Position numbers and translations under genes: made by a program. From positions 1 through 64,000 of the forward strand of contig CAIMWF010000057.1 of NCBI GenBank assembly GCA_903845055.1: a DNA stretch of 64,000 bases, read 5' to 3'. Position 1 is the stretch's first letter. Each line of letters opens with the position of its first letter. Origin of the DNA: an uncultured Bacteroidales bacterium (lineage in GTDB: Bacteria; Bacteroidota; Bacteroidia; Bacteroidales; FEN-979). The notes under the pieces are model-generated. The model saw nothing but the letters and a program-made list of their open reading frames with translations, had not been told where the DNA came from and made no database searches. Below are positions 17,869 through 27,148 of this stretch, one piece after another.

Positions 17869-17942
17869 CAGCCGTTCCCCGGTTTTAAAAAATGTTAAAG
17901 TTTGTTAATCTATTGTTAATCTTATAATTACACGGAAATTGA

Positions 17943-17982
17943 AACTGCCGGCCATCCTCTGCGAGGCAGCCGGGTCGCAGTT
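17943..17982 (+). promoter_or_regulatory. three-tier stem-loop in the alaS leader
   Basis: Outer stem AACTGC with GCAGTT, middle stem CGGC with GCCG, and apical stem CCTC with GAGG around a TGC triloop. The structure lies 38 bases before the alaS start in the inferred leader. It may be a control element; no known riboswitch or T-box motif is recognisable. Confidence 0.4.
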
Positions 17983-18020
17983 CTTCAGCCCCCCGCCCGA
18001 ACCCAGAAAAAATACCAGCC

Positions 18021-20672
18021 ATGAATTCTACCGATATCCGCCAGACATTTCTCGACTTTTTCAGGTCAAAACAACATGAAATCGTACCCTCCGCTCCCAT
18101 GGTCGTCAAGAATGACCCTACCCTGATGTTTACCAATGCCGGGATGAACCAGTTCAAGGACATTTTCCTGGGCAACCGGGAGAGCACCTTTCCAAGGGTG
18201 ACAGACACCCAGAAATGCCTTCGTGTTTCAGGGAAGCACAACGACCTGGAGGAGGTCGGGCACGACACCTACCACCATACCATGTTCGAGATGCTTGGAA
18301 ACTGGTCTTTCGGCGATTATTTCAAGAAAGAGGCCATTGCATGGGGCTGGGAATTGCTTACAGAGGTCTTTAAAATCGACCCTTCCACATTGTATGTCAC
18401 TGTTTTCGAAGGGGATGAAAACGAAGGACTTGCCCGTGACCATGAAGCTTTTGATTTCTGGAAGCAGCACATCCCGGAAGAGCGGATCCTGCCGGGATCG
18501 AAAAAGGATAATTTCTGGGAAATGGGCGATACCGGTCCCTGCGGCCCCTGTTCCGAAATCCACGCCGACATCCGCGACGAAGCCGAAAAGGCCCGGATCC
18601 CCGGGAAGGACCTGGTGAATAAAGGAGATCCCCATGTCATTGAAATCTGGAACCTTGTGTTTATCCAGTACAACCGCATGTCGACCGGGCAGCTGGTCGA
18701 GCTGCCGGCAAAGCATGTCGACACCGGGATGGGTTTTGAGCGGCTGTGCATGGTGATGCAGAAAACCATGTCGAATTACGATACGGATGTATTCCAGCCG
18801 ATCATCCAGGCCATTGCAGCAAAAGCAGGGATACCATACGGCCGCGGGTCGAGGAGCGACATCGCCATGCGGGTCATCGCCGACCACCTGAGGGCGATAT
18901 CCTTTGCCATTGCCGACGGCCAGCTGCCGTCGAATGTCAAGGCGGGCTATGTCATCCGCAGGATCCTGCGCCGTGCCGTTCGCTATGGGTATGCATTCCT
19001 CGATTTCAAGGAACCGTTCATCAACGAACTGGTTCCCGTGCTCATCAGCCAGATGGGAGCTGTATTCCCTGAAATCGTAGCGCAAAAGGACCTGATCATC
19101 AATGTGATAAGAGAAGAAGAGGCTGCCTTCCAGCGCACGTTGTCAACCGGCATCCTGCGGTTCAATAATTATATCGGGACGTCCCGGAGCGAAATACCCC
19201 AAACCCAGCCCGGCGGAACAAAGGTCATTGACGGATTGTTCGCTTTTGAACTCTTCGATACCTTTGGTTTTCCCATAGACCTTACCGACCTGATGGCCCG
19301 CGAGATCGGCTGGAGTATCGATATGGTGGGCTTTTCAAAGGGGCTCGCCGAACAGAAAGCCCGTTCGCGGCAGGATGCGGTGGTGGATGCTTCCGACTGG
19401 GTGATCCTCATTCCGGACGCCGGCCTTCCTGAATTCGTGGGCTACGACGCGATCAGGGTTGAAACGGAGATCTCGCGCTACCGGAAGGTCGTGACAAAGG
19501 GGCAGGAGCTTTACCATGTCGTCCTGTGCCAAACGCCGTTTTATGCAGAATCGGGGGGACAGGTCGGCGACAAAGGATGGCTGATTTCGGGTGATGAAAA
19601 AATCGAGGTGGTTGATACCGTGAAGGAGAACGAACTGAGCATGGTGATCGCGAAATCGGTCCCGGCGAACCCGGCACTCCGTCTTACCGCGCAGGTCGAC
19701 CCTGCCAAAAGAACGAACATAGCCAACAACCATTCGGCGACGCACCTCATGCATGCAGCCCTGCGTGCAGTCCTGGGCAGCCATGTGGAACAGAAGGGAT
19801 CGCTTGTTGACGAAAACAGGCTCCGGTTCGACTTCACCCATTTCGCAAAGATGACCCGTGAAGAAATTGCCCAGGTGGAGTCGATCGTTAATGCCAGGAT
19901 CAGGGAAAACATCCTGCTGAAGGAAGACCGGTCGGTACCGGTTGCCGTAGCCAAAGCCAGGGGAGCCATGGCTCTTTTCGGCGAAAAATACGGGGACCTG
20001 GTGCGCATGATCACCTTTGATCCCGGCTTTTCCGTTGAACTTTGCGGCGGGACCCACGTCCCTGCCACCGGGCAGATCGGGTTGTTCAAGATCACATCGG
20101 AGGGGGCCATAGCCGCCGGCATCCGCCGCATCGAAGCCATCACGGCTTCAAAAGCGGAAGAGTACTGGAATTCGCGCGAAATGCTCCTCGAGGCGATCAG
20201 CGAACTGCTGAAACATCCCAAAGAACTGCTCAAAGGGGTCGGCCATCTCCTCGACGAGAACGGCGACCTTAAAAAGCAGGTTGCCGAACTGGGCAAACTG
20301 AAGCTTGTCCAGATCAGGGAGGAGTATGCAGCAAAAGTGCAGCATTACAACGGCGTCAATTTCCTGACCACCAAGGTCGATCTGGATGGTGAAACCCTGA
20401 AAAACCTGGCCTACGAACTGAATGCCTCCATCCCCGACCTGTTCCTCGTTTTTGCAACCGAATCGGAAGGAAAGGCAACCCTCACCGTGATGCTTTCGGA
20501 TAACCTGGTGAAAGAGCGGAAACTCCATGCGGGCAATATCATCCGCGAGATCGCCAAAGAGATCCAGGGCGGAGGCGGCGGTCAGCCGCACATCGCTTCC
20601 GCGGGTGGAAAAAACCCGGCCGGGATCCCGGCAGCACTTGAAAAGGCAAGGGGATTTATCATGAATTCATAG
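18021..20672 (+). CDS. alaS: alanyl-tRNA synthetase
   Basis: An 883-residue class II synthetase of normal length. The N-terminal catalytic part begins IRQTFLDFF and includes TNAGMNQFKD (motif 1 region) and GDTGPCGPCSEIH. The editing domain has its zinc-binding HSATHLMHAAL and CGGTHV, and the DHHA1/oligomerisation tail contains GGGGGQPHIASAGGKN. It charges tRNA-Ala and edits mischarged Ser/Gly. The promoter box lies 153 bases upstream, giving a structured leader. The AlkD-like gene follows after seven bases. Confidence 0.97.
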   Translation: MNSTDIRQTFLDFFRSKQHEIVPSAPMVVKNDPTLMFTNAGMNQFKDIFLGNRESTFPRVTDTQKCLRVSGKHNDLEEVGHDTYHHTMFEMLGNWSFGDYFKKEAIAWGWELLTEVFKIDPSTLYVTVFEGDENEGLARDHEAFDFWKQHIPEERILPGSKKDNFWEMGDTGPCGPCSEIHADIRDEAEKARIPGKDLVNKGDPHVIEIWNLVFIQYNRMSTGQLVELPAKHVDTGMGFERLCMVMQKTMSNYDTDVFQPIIQAIAAKAGIPYGRGSRSDIAMRVIADHLRAISFAIADGQLPSNVKAGYVIRRILRRAVRYGYAFLDFKEPFINELVPVLISQMGAVFPEIVAQKDLIINVIREEEAAFQRTLSTGILRFNNYIGTSRSEIPQTQPGGTKVIDGLFAFELFDTFGFPIDLTDLMAREIGWSIDMVGFSKGLAEQKARSRQDAVVDASDWVILIPDAGLPEFVGYDAIRVETEISRYRKVVTKGQELYHVVLCQTPFYAESGGQVGDKGWLISGDEKIEVVDTVKENELSMVIAKSVPANPALRLTAQVDPAKRTNIANNHSATHLMHAALRAVLGSHVEQKGSLVDENRLRFDFTHFAKMTREEIAQVESIVNARIRENILLKEDRSVPVAVAKARGAMALFGEKYGDLVRMITFDPGFSVELCGGTHVPATGQIGLFKITSEGAIAAGIRRIEAITASKAEEYWNSREMLLEAISELLKHPKELLKGVGHLLDENGDLKKQVAELGKLKLVQIREEYAAKVQHYNGVNFLTTKVDLDGETLKNLAYELNASIPDLFLVFATESEGKATLTVMLSDNLVKERKLHAGNIIREIAKEIQGGGGGQPHIASAGGKNPAGIPAALEKARGFIMNS

Positions 20673-20679
20673 GATCAGG

Positions 20680-21396
20680 ATGAATACCCGGGAAATCTTC
20701 GATTACATTCATTCCTTCGGGACAGAAAACAGCAATCCCGTCATCGTTGGAAAATACCAGAGATATTTCAGGGAGGGGTATGATGCCTATGGTTTAAGCA
20801 AGGAACAGGTTGACGCCCTTGTTCAGCATATCGTGGGTCTGCCCGGGATGAACCCCGGGCAACTCCAGGCTGCCACCCTCCGGCTTGTTGCCTCTCCAAA
20901 ATACGAGATGACGGTGATCTCCATCAGGCTCCTGCTCGAAGTTAAAAAGAGCTGGACTGCCGAAACATTGGAAACCGTTGAACAGTGGTTTTCGGCCGGG
21001 ATCACCAACTGGGCGCAAACCGATTATATCTGCGGGGAACTGATGAACCTCTTCTTTAAAAAAGGGCTGGTCAGCCTCGCCTCCATCGAACCCTGGAGAA
21101 CCGCTGAAAATAAATTCCAGCGGCGCGCGGCGGTGGTAAGCCTGATCAAACCAATGAAGCTTTCGACGGACTTCGGGCCCTGGTTTGACTTTATCGAACC
21201 GATGATGCACGACCCGGAGCGCGTGGTTCACCAGGGACTCGGATGGTTCCTGCGTGAAGCATGGAAAAAGCAGCCTGGCTTCACTGAACCTTTTTTGCTG
21301 AAGTACAGGAATACGGCCCCGAGGCTTATCTTCCAATATGCCACCGAGAAGATGACAACCGAAGGGAAGGAGAGGTTCAGGAAGGAAAAGATTTGA
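20680..21396 (+). CDS. AlkD-like DNA alkylation repair protein
   Basis: A 238-residue all-helical HEAT-like repeat protein of the AlkC/AlkD family of DNA glycosylases, which excise alkylated bases without base flipping. Family blocks: KYQRYFREGYDAYGL, KTWTLETVEQWF-like SWTAETLETVEQWF, NWAQTDYICGELM, and a C-terminal HQGLGWFLREAWKK. Trp and Asp residues of the active-site cleft appear retained (NWAQTD). It starts seven bases after alaS. Its TGA stop lies within the first unit of an 8-bp repeat array, so the last residues (KEKI) are partly repeat-encoded. Confidence 0.85.
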   Translation: MNTREIFDYIHSFGTENSNPVIVGKYQRYFREGYDAYGLSKEQVDALVQHIVGLPGMNPGQLQAATLRLVASPKYEMTVISIRLLLEVKKSWTAETLETVEQWFSAGITNWAQTDYICGELMNLFFKKGLVSLASIEPWRTAENKFQRRAAVVSLIKPMKLSTDFGPWFDFIEPMMHDPERVVHQGLGWFLREAWKKQPGFTEPFLLKYRNTAPRLIFQYATEKMTTEGKERFRKEKI

Positions 21397-21437
21397 GGAT
21401 TTGAAAATTTGAGGATGTGAGGATGTCAGGATGATGA
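21390..21437 (+). repeat. 8-bp tandem array (6 units) over the stop of the AlkD-like gene
   Basis: Units GATTTGAG, GATTTGAA, AATTTGAG, GATGTGAG, GATGTCAG, GATGATGA. The gene's TGA (21394-21396) is in the first unit. Same unit family as the array inside nadE. Confidence 0.9.
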
Positions 21438-21458
21438 GAGTGGTTAGGTGATTTCCGA

Positions 21459-21487
21459 GTAATTTTTAATTTTTTAATTTTTAATTT
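21459..21487 (+). repeat. 7-bp TTTTTAA array upstream of the GNAT gene
   Basis: Degenerate TTTTTAA units running to one base before the ATG at 21489. Third, slightly altered copy of the array found at 37067 and 58275. Confidence 0.8.
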
Positions 21488-21488
21488 C

Positions 21489-22244
21489 ATGTTACCGCGG
21501 TTTGAGGAGATCAGCAACAATGCCTGGCCGGCCCTTCAGACGATCCAGTACGACGGCTGGCTCCTGCGCTTTGCAAACGGGGTCACCAAGCGGTCGAACT
21601 CGGTTGGGATGCTCTATCCATCCACCCTCGACCCTGAGGAAAAGATTGCATTTTGCGAAAAGCTGTACCTTGCCCGCCAGGTTGCACCCTGTTTTAAGAT
21701 CACGTCGCTGACCGATCCCCCCGACATGGACGCCCGCCTTGAAAGGCGGGGCTATTTTATTCAATCCGTTGTATCCTTCCAGGTTTTTGAACTTGTCAAC
21801 ATCCCCTGTGAACCCATCAGCGAGGTCACGATCGAAACCAGGCTGAACCCTCGCTGGATTGACGACTTCATCAGGATGAACGGTTTTCCCCGGGCGCGCA
21901 GGCAAACCTACATCGCCATTATGGAGCAGATCATCACGCCAAAATGCCTGGTCTCCATCTCCCGCGACCGCAAAACAATCGGGGTGGGACTGGGCGTTGT
22001 TGAAGGTCCCTATATCGGGCTTTTTGATATCGTGATCGACCCGGCGTTCCGTAATACCGGGCTGGGTTACCTCATCGTAGAAAACCTGATGCGCTGGGGC
22101 AGGAAAAACGGCGCCTCCACCGCCTACCTGCAGGTTCTCACCGACAACATGCCCGCCATCAGGCTGTATGAAAAAATGGGATTTAAAGAAATTTACCGTT
22201 ACTGGTACCGGATGAAGCGATGGAAAGTTCAGCCTGGAAGGTGA
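21489..22244 (+). CDS. GNAT family N-acetyltransferase
   Basis: A 251-residue acetyltransferase. The N-terminal half is a divergent GNAT-like lobe; the C-terminal half has the acetyl-CoA motif A as IVIDPAFRNTGLGYLIVENL (R-x2-G-x-G) and the usual end RLYEKMGFKEIYRYWYRMK. Substrate unknown. The last eight residues (RWKVQPGR) come from a segment that overlaps, in another frame, the start of a beta-barrel relic, so the native end was probably lost or altered by a rearrangement. Confidence 0.85.
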   Translation: MLPRFEEISNNAWPALQTIQYDGWLLRFANGVTKRSNSVGMLYPSTLDPEEKIAFCEKLYLARQVAPCFKITSLTDPPDMDARLERRGYFIQSVVSFQVFELVNIPCEPISEVTIETRLNPRWIDDFIRMNGFPRARRQTYIAIMEQIITPKCLVSISRDRKTIGVGLGVVEGPYIGLFDIVIDPAFRNTGLGYLIVENLMRWGRKNGASTAYLQVLTDNMPAIRLYEKMGFKEIYRYWYRMKRWKVQPGR

Positions 22245-22456
22245 CACCCTCGGTGAATGCCGTCCTGGGCGCCACCTATGCCATAACCGACCACCTCCTT
22301 TTTGGCGCGGAGATCACCCCCGGCATTGCATATTCGTACGGGAAGACGAAAACCACAACCAACTCGCAGACCCTTGAATCAACCAATACCTCGTATTCAT
22401 TCGGGTTCAACAGCAACTCGTCCAAACTGACACTCGCTTACAGCTTCGGGAAGTAA
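22220..22456 (+). pseudogene. C-terminal relic of an outer-membrane beta-barrel protein
   Basis: A 78-codon frame that starts inside the GNAT gene and has no promoter or ribosome binding site. From about residue 7 it reads as barrel strands (WKVTPSVNAVLGATYAITDH, LLFGAEITPGIAYSYGK) with a terminal strand LTLAYSFGK typical of Bacteroidota porin-family proteins. The N-terminal two thirds, including signal peptide, are missing. Probably the remnant of a gene truncated at the junction with the GNAT gene. Confidence 0.6.
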
Positions 22457-22463
22457 ATGAGCA

Positions 22464-23006
22464 TCAGAAAAACCGCTGCACCTCCTTTTTGATGGCATCC
22501 AGCGCAACGTCAACGGCAATCTGCCCGCGGGTAATGGAACTCTCGAACACCTCTCTTACCAACTCCGAAGCAGAAGCCTCCTGGCCTACCCTGGCGGTGG
22601 CCTGGTTGATCATGGAAATCGTTTCCTCCTTCGCATTTTTCACCAGTTCCCAGGCGTTGACCGAAATATAGAGTTGCTGCGAGAGGTTGTATTCGAACTC
22701 TTCACGGATGGTCTTCACAAGCAGTGATTGCAGCTGCCCTGCACTGATCCCGGGACTGTTGAGCCGCATCAGCAGGTTGGAGGGATGGATCCGCTCCAGG
22801 AAAAGGACAAACCGTTCACAGGCCTGCAGGCGCAGGGGCATGACGGCCTTTGCTTCGTCACCGGCGGTCGCCGCGGGAACCGCCGGTTTCGCGGCGTGTT
22901 TCAGGTAATACCACAGGAGGAAAAAGGCGCCGCTGAAAAAAAACAGCAACCTGATGATCATACCGGCCAGGTGAACCATTACATGCGGATGAAAGGAGGG
23001 TTCCAT
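22464..23006 (-). CDS. membrane-anchored protein of unknown function (DUF7935-like)
   Basis: A 180-residue protein with one N-terminal transmembrane helix (about 11-32) and a helical cytoplasmic part. The block LQACERFVLFLERIHPSNLL and EFEYNLSQQLYISVNAWELV resemble a conserved Bacteroidota family that I believe is DUF7935; function unknown. The C-terminus is a run of amphipathic helices. A -7 box lies upstream, and the gene is divergent from the aspartate aminotransferase gene. Confidence 0.65.
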   Translation of the reverse strand: MEPSFHPHVMVHLAGMIIRLLFFFSGAFFLLWYYLKHAAKPAVPAATAGDEAKAVMPLRLQACERFVLFLERIHPSNLLMRLNSPGISAGQLQSLLVKTIREEFEYNLSQQLYISVNAWELVKNAKEETISMINQATARVGQEASASELVREVFESSITRGQIAVDVALDAIKKEVQRFF

Positions 23007-23018
23007 AATTCTTTTTTA

Positions 23019-23026
23019 CAAAAATA
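23019..23026 (-). promoter_or_regulatory. -7 promoter box of the DUF7935-like gene
   Basis: TATTTTTG on the minus strand, exact TAnnTTTG match, 12 bases before the ATG at 23006. The leader would be only a few bases. Confidence 0.4.
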
Positions 23027-23091
23027 GGAAAAACAGGAATCTTCATCCCTTTATTTTCCTGAATTCGTTATACGTTGTCCGTAAAATTTTC

Positions 23092-23099
23092 TAAATTTG
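23092..23099 (+). promoter_or_regulatory. -7 promoter box of the aspartate aminotransferase gene
   Basis: TAAATTTG matches TAnnTTTG, about 43 bases before the ATG at 23143. The nearest TTG upstream is at only 14-bp spacing. Confidence 0.5.
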
Positions 23100-23142
23100 T
23101 TCTTTTTTTCAAAAACTTCATTTTCACACTCTTAGAACTACT

Positions 23143-24345
23143 ATGACAACACTTGCCAACAGAATTCAGTACCTGGCCGAAAGTGAAACCCTGGCCATGT
23201 CGCGCAAGAGCCGCGAACTCAAAGCAGAAGGGCACGATGTGATCAACCTGAGCCTCGGGGAACCCGATTTCAACACCCCCGATTACATCAAAAATGCCGC
23301 CAAGGAGGGTATTGATCAGAATTATACTTTTTATTCGCCCGTGGCCGGTTATGAAGACCTGCGCAAAGCCATCTGCGTAAAACTGAAACGCGACAACAAC
23401 CTCGATTACGACTGCAGCCAGATCGTGGTCTCCACCGGCGCCAAACAATCCATCGCCAATGTCATGCTGAGCCTGGTGAACCCCGGCGATGAAGTGCTGG
23501 TACCTGCACCCTACTGGGTGTCCTACAAAGAGATCATCAAGGTTGCCGAAGGAAAATCGGTTTTTATCCCGGCTACCATTGAAAATAATTTCAAGATCAC
23601 CCCGCAACAGCTGGAGGCCGCCATCACCCCCAAAACGAAATTATTGATTTACAGCTCACCCTGCAATCCCACCGGGTCGGTTTACACGCGCGAAGAGCTG
23701 AAAGGCATCGCCGATGTGATGGTTAAATACCCGAACATCACCATCGTGGCCGATGAGATTTATGAGCACATCAATTTCGTGGGGAAACACGAAAGCATTT
23801 GCCAGTTCCCTTACATCAAGGACCAGGTGGTGCTGATCAACGGCGTTTCCAAAGGGTATGCCATGACAGGCTGGAGGATCGGCTTTATCGCCGCCCCTAT
23901 CGCCATTGCCAAAGCCTGCGACAAACTCCAGGGACAATTTACTTCAGGCGCCTCATCCATTGCCCAGCGGGCCGCACTTACCGCTTTCATCAACGAACCT
24001 GGAAGCACACCCGACATGAAGACCATGCAGCAGGCCTTCCGCGAACGACGTGACCTGATGCTCGAACAACTGTCGGCCATCCCGGGCATGAAGCTCAACC
24101 ACCCCGACGGAGCCTTTTACATTTTCCCGGATATCTCCTGGTACTTCGGCAAATCAAACGGCACCATCACCATCACGAACGCCAACGATTTGTGCATGTA
24201 CCTGTTGAATACCGTATTCGTCGCCCTCGTTCCCGGCGATGCCTTCGGCGATCCTAACTGCATCAGGTTCTCCTATGCCACCAGCAAGGAAAAGCTTATG
24301 GAGGCGGTAAGGAGGATAAAGAAGGCACTGGGAGAGCTAAAATAA
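23143..24345 (+). CDS. aspartate aminotransferase-type PLP-dependent aminotransferase
   Basis: A 400-residue fold-type I aminotransferase of the AspC/class Ib group. The PLP lysine is in NGVSKGYAMTGWRIG (about 228-242), the Asp that binds the pyridine N in IVADEIYEHI, and the substrate-binding Arg in CIRFSYATS near the C-terminus. It probably moves amino groups between aspartate and 2-oxoglutarate, giving oxaloacetate for the PEP carboxykinase encoded next. The stop codon is followed with no gap by an 8-bp repeat array. Confidence 0.93.
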   Translation: MTTLANRIQYLAESETLAMSRKSRELKAEGHDVINLSLGEPDFNTPDYIKNAAKEGIDQNYTFYSPVAGYEDLRKAICVKLKRDNNLDYDCSQIVVSTGAKQSIANVMLSLVNPGDEVLVPAPYWVSYKEIIKVAEGKSVFIPATIENNFKITPQQLEAAITPKTKLLIYSSPCNPTGSVYTREELKGIADVMVKYPNITIVADEIYEHINFVGKHESICQFPYIKDQVVLINGVSKGYAMTGWRIGFIAAPIAIAKACDKLQGQFTSGASSIAQRAALTAFINEPGSTPDMKTMQQAFRERRDLMLEQLSAIPGMKLNHPDGAFYIFPDISWYFGKSNGTITITNANDLCMYLLNTVFVALVPGDAFGDPNCIRFSYATSKEKLMEAVRRIKKALGELK

Positions 24346-24385
24346 GGTAGCGAGGTAGCGAAATAGCGAAATGGAGAAATGGCGA
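24346..24385 (+). repeat. 8-bp tandem array (5 units) directly after the aminotransferase stop
   Basis: Units GGTAGCGA, GGTAGCGA, AATAGCGA, AATGGAGA, AATGGCGA begin at the base after TAA. The same family occurs at 29871, 36053 and, reverse-complemented, inside purL at 38111. Confidence 0.95.
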
Positions 24386-24422
24386 AAAAATTCAATCCTA
24401 AATTTTTATAAAAAATATTCAT

Positions 24423-26216
24423 ATGCAAATCAGTAAAAAAGTTGAAAATTGGGTAAAAGGTTGGTCTGACCTTTGCCAGCCCGATGCAATCCACTGGTGC
24501 GACGGATCAGCGGAGGAGAACCAGAAATTGCTCGACATGATGGTTTCTTCGGGGATGGCCGTGAAGCTGAACGAAGCCAAACGCCCCGGCAGTTATTATT
24601 TCCAGAGCGACCCGAGCGATGTTGCACGTGTGGAGAACCGCACCTTCATCTGTTCGGCAAAGCAGGAAGATGCAGGACCAACAAACAACTGGATGGCCCC
24701 CTCCGAGATGAAAAAAATTCTAACGGAGGAGTACCGCGGCTGCATGAAGGGCCGTACCATGTATGTCATCCCCTTCAGCATGGGGCCCCTCGGATCAAAG
24801 ATTGCCCACATCGGCATCCAGATCACCGACTCCCCTTACGTTGTTGTGAACATGCGCATCATGACCCGTATGGGCAGCGCCGTACTTAACCTGCTTGGGG
24901 AGGGCGATTTTGTGCCCTGCATTCATTCCGTCGGTGCTCCCCTCGCCCCCGGCCAGGCCGACGTAAAGTGGCCCTGCGCCCCCATCGAAAAGAAATACAT
25001 CTCCCACTTCCCCGATACAAACGAAACCTGGTCGTTCGGAAGCGGTTACGGCGGAAACGCCCTGCTCGGCAAGAAATGCTTCGCGCTGCGCATTGCCTCC
25101 AACATGGCCCGCCGCGAAGGATGGATGGCCGAACACATGCTCATCATGGGCATCACCAATCCTGAGGGTGTAAAACGCTACGTTGCGGCGGCTTTCCCCA
25201 GCGCCTGCGGCAAGACCAACCTCGCCATGCTGATCCCAAACATCCCGGGGTGGAAGGTTGAAACCGTGGGTGATGATATTGCCTGGATGAAATTCGGCGA
25301 CGACGGCAGGCTCTATGCCATCAACCCCGAAGCCGGCTTTTTCGGCGTGGCTCCCTTCACCTCCATGGAAACCAACCCCAATGCCATGCTTGCTTGCAGG
25401 GCCAATTCTATTTTCACCAATACAGGGCTCACCCCCGACGGTGATATCTGGTGGGAAGGCATCGGCAGCGACATCCCCGAAGGGACCATTACCTGGACCA
25501 ATGAGGTTTACGATAAAGCCAACGGAAAACCGGCGGCGCACCCCAACGCAAGATTTACCGCGCCTGCCAGTCAGTGCCCGGTCATTGACAAGGACTGGGA
25601 AAATCCGAAAGGGGTGCCCATTTCAGCATTCCTGTTCGGAGGTCGCCGCCCAGGCACCGTTCCCCTGGTTTACCAGGCATTCAACTGGAATCATGGCGTA
25701 TTCATGGGTTCGATCGTAGGATCGGAAGTCACCGCCGCGGCCATCGGGCTGAAGGCCGGCGTGCGCCGCGACCCGTTCGCCATGCTCCCGTTCTGCGGGT
25801 ATCACATGGGCGATTATTTCGGACACTGGGCATCCATCGGGGCCAACGCTCCGGATAAATCCAAATTACCGGGAATCTTCAACGTAAACTGGTTCCGCAA
25901 AGGTCCCGACGGGAAATTCCTGTGGCCGGGATATGGTGACAATATCCGCGTGCTGAAATGGATCTTCGAACGCATGGAAGGTACCGCAGGGGCCGTGCAG
26001 ACCCCCATCGGGTTCGTTCCTGAAAAGGGTTCGGTCGATGTGAGCGGGCTCAGCGGCATGGAAGAGCGCATGGACACCATCCTGAAGGTTGACCGTCTTG
26101 AATGGCTTGCTGAATGTGACCTCATCGCAGAACACCAGCAGCAGTTCGGCGACCGGCTCCCGAAGGAGATGTCGGACCAATTCGAATCGCTCAAGGACAG
26201 GCTTGAAAAATGGTAA
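24423..26216 (+). CDS. pckG: phosphoenolpyruvate carboxykinase (GTP)
   Basis: A 597-residue GTP-type PEPCK, which interconverts oxaloacetate and PEP with GTP/GDP. Motifs: kinase-1a P-loop [14 protein letters not shown] (about 254-267), kinase-2 [11 protein letters not shown], the PEPCK-specific [12 protein letters not shown] and NTSIFTN-like region [12 protein letters not shown], and the nucleotide-binding [19 protein letters not shown]. Length fits the GTP family (about 600), not the ATP family (about 540). Many Bacteroidota use the ATP enzyme, so this form is a useful lineage marker. The enzyme links to the aminotransferase upstream; the adenosyltransferase gene follows after eight bases. 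Confidence 0.95.
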   Translation: MQISKKVENWVKGWSDLCQPDAIHWCDGSAEENQKLLDMMVSSGMAVKLNEAKRPGSYYFQSDPSDVARVENRTFICSAKQEDAGPTNNWMAPSEMKKILTEEYRGCMKGRTMYVIPFSMGPLGSKIAHIGIQITDSPYVVVNMRIMTRMGSAVLNLLGEGDFVPCIHSVGAPLAPGQADVKWPCAPIEKKYISHFPDTNETWSFGSGYGGNALLGKKCFALRIASNMARREGWMAEHMLIMGITNPEGVKRYVAAAFPSACGKTNLAMLIPNIPGWKVETVGDDIAWMKFGDDGRLYAINPEAGFFGVAPFTSMETNPNAMLACRANSIFTNTGLTPDGDIWWEGIGSDIPEGTITWTNEVYDKANGKPAAHPNARFTAPASQCPVIDKDWENPKGVPISAFLFGGRRPGTVPLVYQAFNWNHGVFMGSIVGSEVTAAAIGLKAGVRRDPFAMLPFCGYHMGDYFGHWASIGANAPDKSKLPGIFNVNWFRKGPDGKFLWPGYGDNIRVLKWIFERMEGTAGAVQTPIGFVPEKGSVDVSGLSGMEERMDTILKVDRLEWLAECDLIAEHQQQFGDRLPKEMSDQFESLKDRLEKW

Positions 26217-26224
26217 AAGACTGA

Positions 26225-26788
26225 ATGGAGGAATCGAAGATATATACGAAAGGCGGCGACAAAGGGGAAACCTCCCTTCTGGGAGGAACCCGTGTCGCCA
26301 AAAGCCATGAGCGTGTGGAGGCTTACGGGAACCTGGATGAACTGAACTCGTTTATCGGCATGATCCGCGACCTTGAGGTCGCGCCGCATTACCGGGATGT
26401 GCTGATCCGCATACAGGAATGCCTGTTCATCGCCGAAGCGCTTGTCGCCAGGGACCCCGGCATACAGACCCGGGAACTGCCGTTACTGGATGAAACGGAC
26501 ATCCTCCTGCTTGAAAGAGAGATCGATGCCATGAACGGGGAATTGCCCCCCCTGGCGAATTTTATCCTCCCCGGAGGTCATGTCATCGTCTCCGCCTGCC
26601 ATATTGCAAGAACGGTTTGCCGCCGGGCCGAGCGGTCGCTGATCAGGTTAAGCATGGCCAGCCCCGTTGATGATATAATAATTCGCCTGCTGAACCGTTT
26701 GTCAGATTACCTGTTTGTCCTGGCACGAAAAACCGGGAAAGATGCCGGTGCGACGGAGACTTCCTGGATTGTTAAAAATAAGGCTTGA
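26225..26788 (+). CDS. PduO-type cob(I)alamin adenosyltransferase
   Basis: A 187-residue ATP:cob(I)alamin adenosyltransferase that makes adenosylcobalamin. Conserved blocks: YTKGGDKGETSLLGGTRV (ATP binding), AYGNLDELNSFIG, FILPGG, and ARTVCRRAERSLIRL with the Arg residues of the active site. No cobalamin biosynthesis genes are nearby. Start ATG at 26225 is eight bases after the pckG stop, so co-transcription is likely. Confidence 0.92.
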   Translation: MEESKIYTKGGDKGETSLLGGTRVAKSHERVEAYGNLDELNSFIGMIRDLEVAPHYRDVLIRIQECLFIAEALVARDPGIQTRELPLLDETDILLLEREIDAMNGELPPLANFILPGGHVIVSACHIARTVCRRAERSLIRLSMASPVDDIIIRLLNRLSDYLFVLARKTGKDAGATETSWIVKNKA

Positions 26789-26816
26789 CTTTCTGATTTT
26801 TTTTTTTATACTTTTG
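26785..26816 (+). promoter_or_regulatory. promoter of the DUF2795 gene (-33 TTG, 21-bp spacer, -7 TACTTTTG)
   Basis: TTG at 26785-26787 and TACTTTTG at 26809-26816 with a 21-bp spacer: one of the two best full promoters in the window. It overlaps the 3' end of the adenosyltransferase gene. Confidence 0.65.
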
Positions 26817-26841
26817 CAAAAACTTCAAAAACAACTTATAA

Positions 26842-27063
26842 ATGTACTGGACACTCGAATTGGCCTCAAAACTGGAAGATGCTCCCTGGCCTGCCACCAA
26901 GGAAGAGCTGGTCGATTGGGCGATCCGATCGGGCGCGCCACAGGAGGTTATTGAAAACTTAAGGGAGATCGAGGATGAAGGCGAATCCTACGAACGTATC
27001 GAAGATATCTGGCCTGATTATCCTACCAAAGACGATTTTTTCTTCCACGAAGACGAATATTAA
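26842..27063 (+). CDS. DUF2795 domain-containing protein
   Basis: A 73-residue acidic protein of a family almost universal in Bacteroidota. The core WPATKEELVDWAIRSGAP and the end EDIWPDYPTKDDFFFHEDEY are typical. Function unknown. Own promoter 26 bases upstream. The stop TAA is the first three bases of a 7-bp repeat array. Confidence 0.92.
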   Translation: MYWTLELASKLEDAPWPATKEELVDWAIRSGAPQEVIENLREIEDEGESYERIEDIWPDYPTKDDFFFHEDEY

Positions 27064-27095
27064 TTACAAATTAATATTTAATAATTACTAATTAT
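27061..27095 (+). repeat. 7-bp tandem array (5 units) starting at the DUF2795 stop
   Basis: Units TAATTAC, AAATTAA, TATTTAA, TAATTAC, TAATTAT; the first contains the TAA stop. It forms an inverted pair with 27121-27148, so the two convergent genes share a palindromic end region. Confidence 0.85.
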
Positions 27096-27120
27096 CTCCA
27101 TGTCAGTATTCCTGAGAACC

Positions 27121-27148
27121 AGTAATTTGTAATTAGTAATCAGTAATT
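27121..27148 (-). repeat. 7-bp tandem array (4 units) at the rsmD stop
   Basis: On the minus strand AATTACT, GATTACT, AATTACA, AATTACT run away from the rsmD stop (27147-27149) and overlap it. Inverted relative to the array at 27061. Confidence 0.85.

Noticed and set aside
17943-17982. T-box riboswitch before alaS
   Set aside because: No T-box sequence or specifier loop; the TGC triloop is too small to act as an anticodon mimic.
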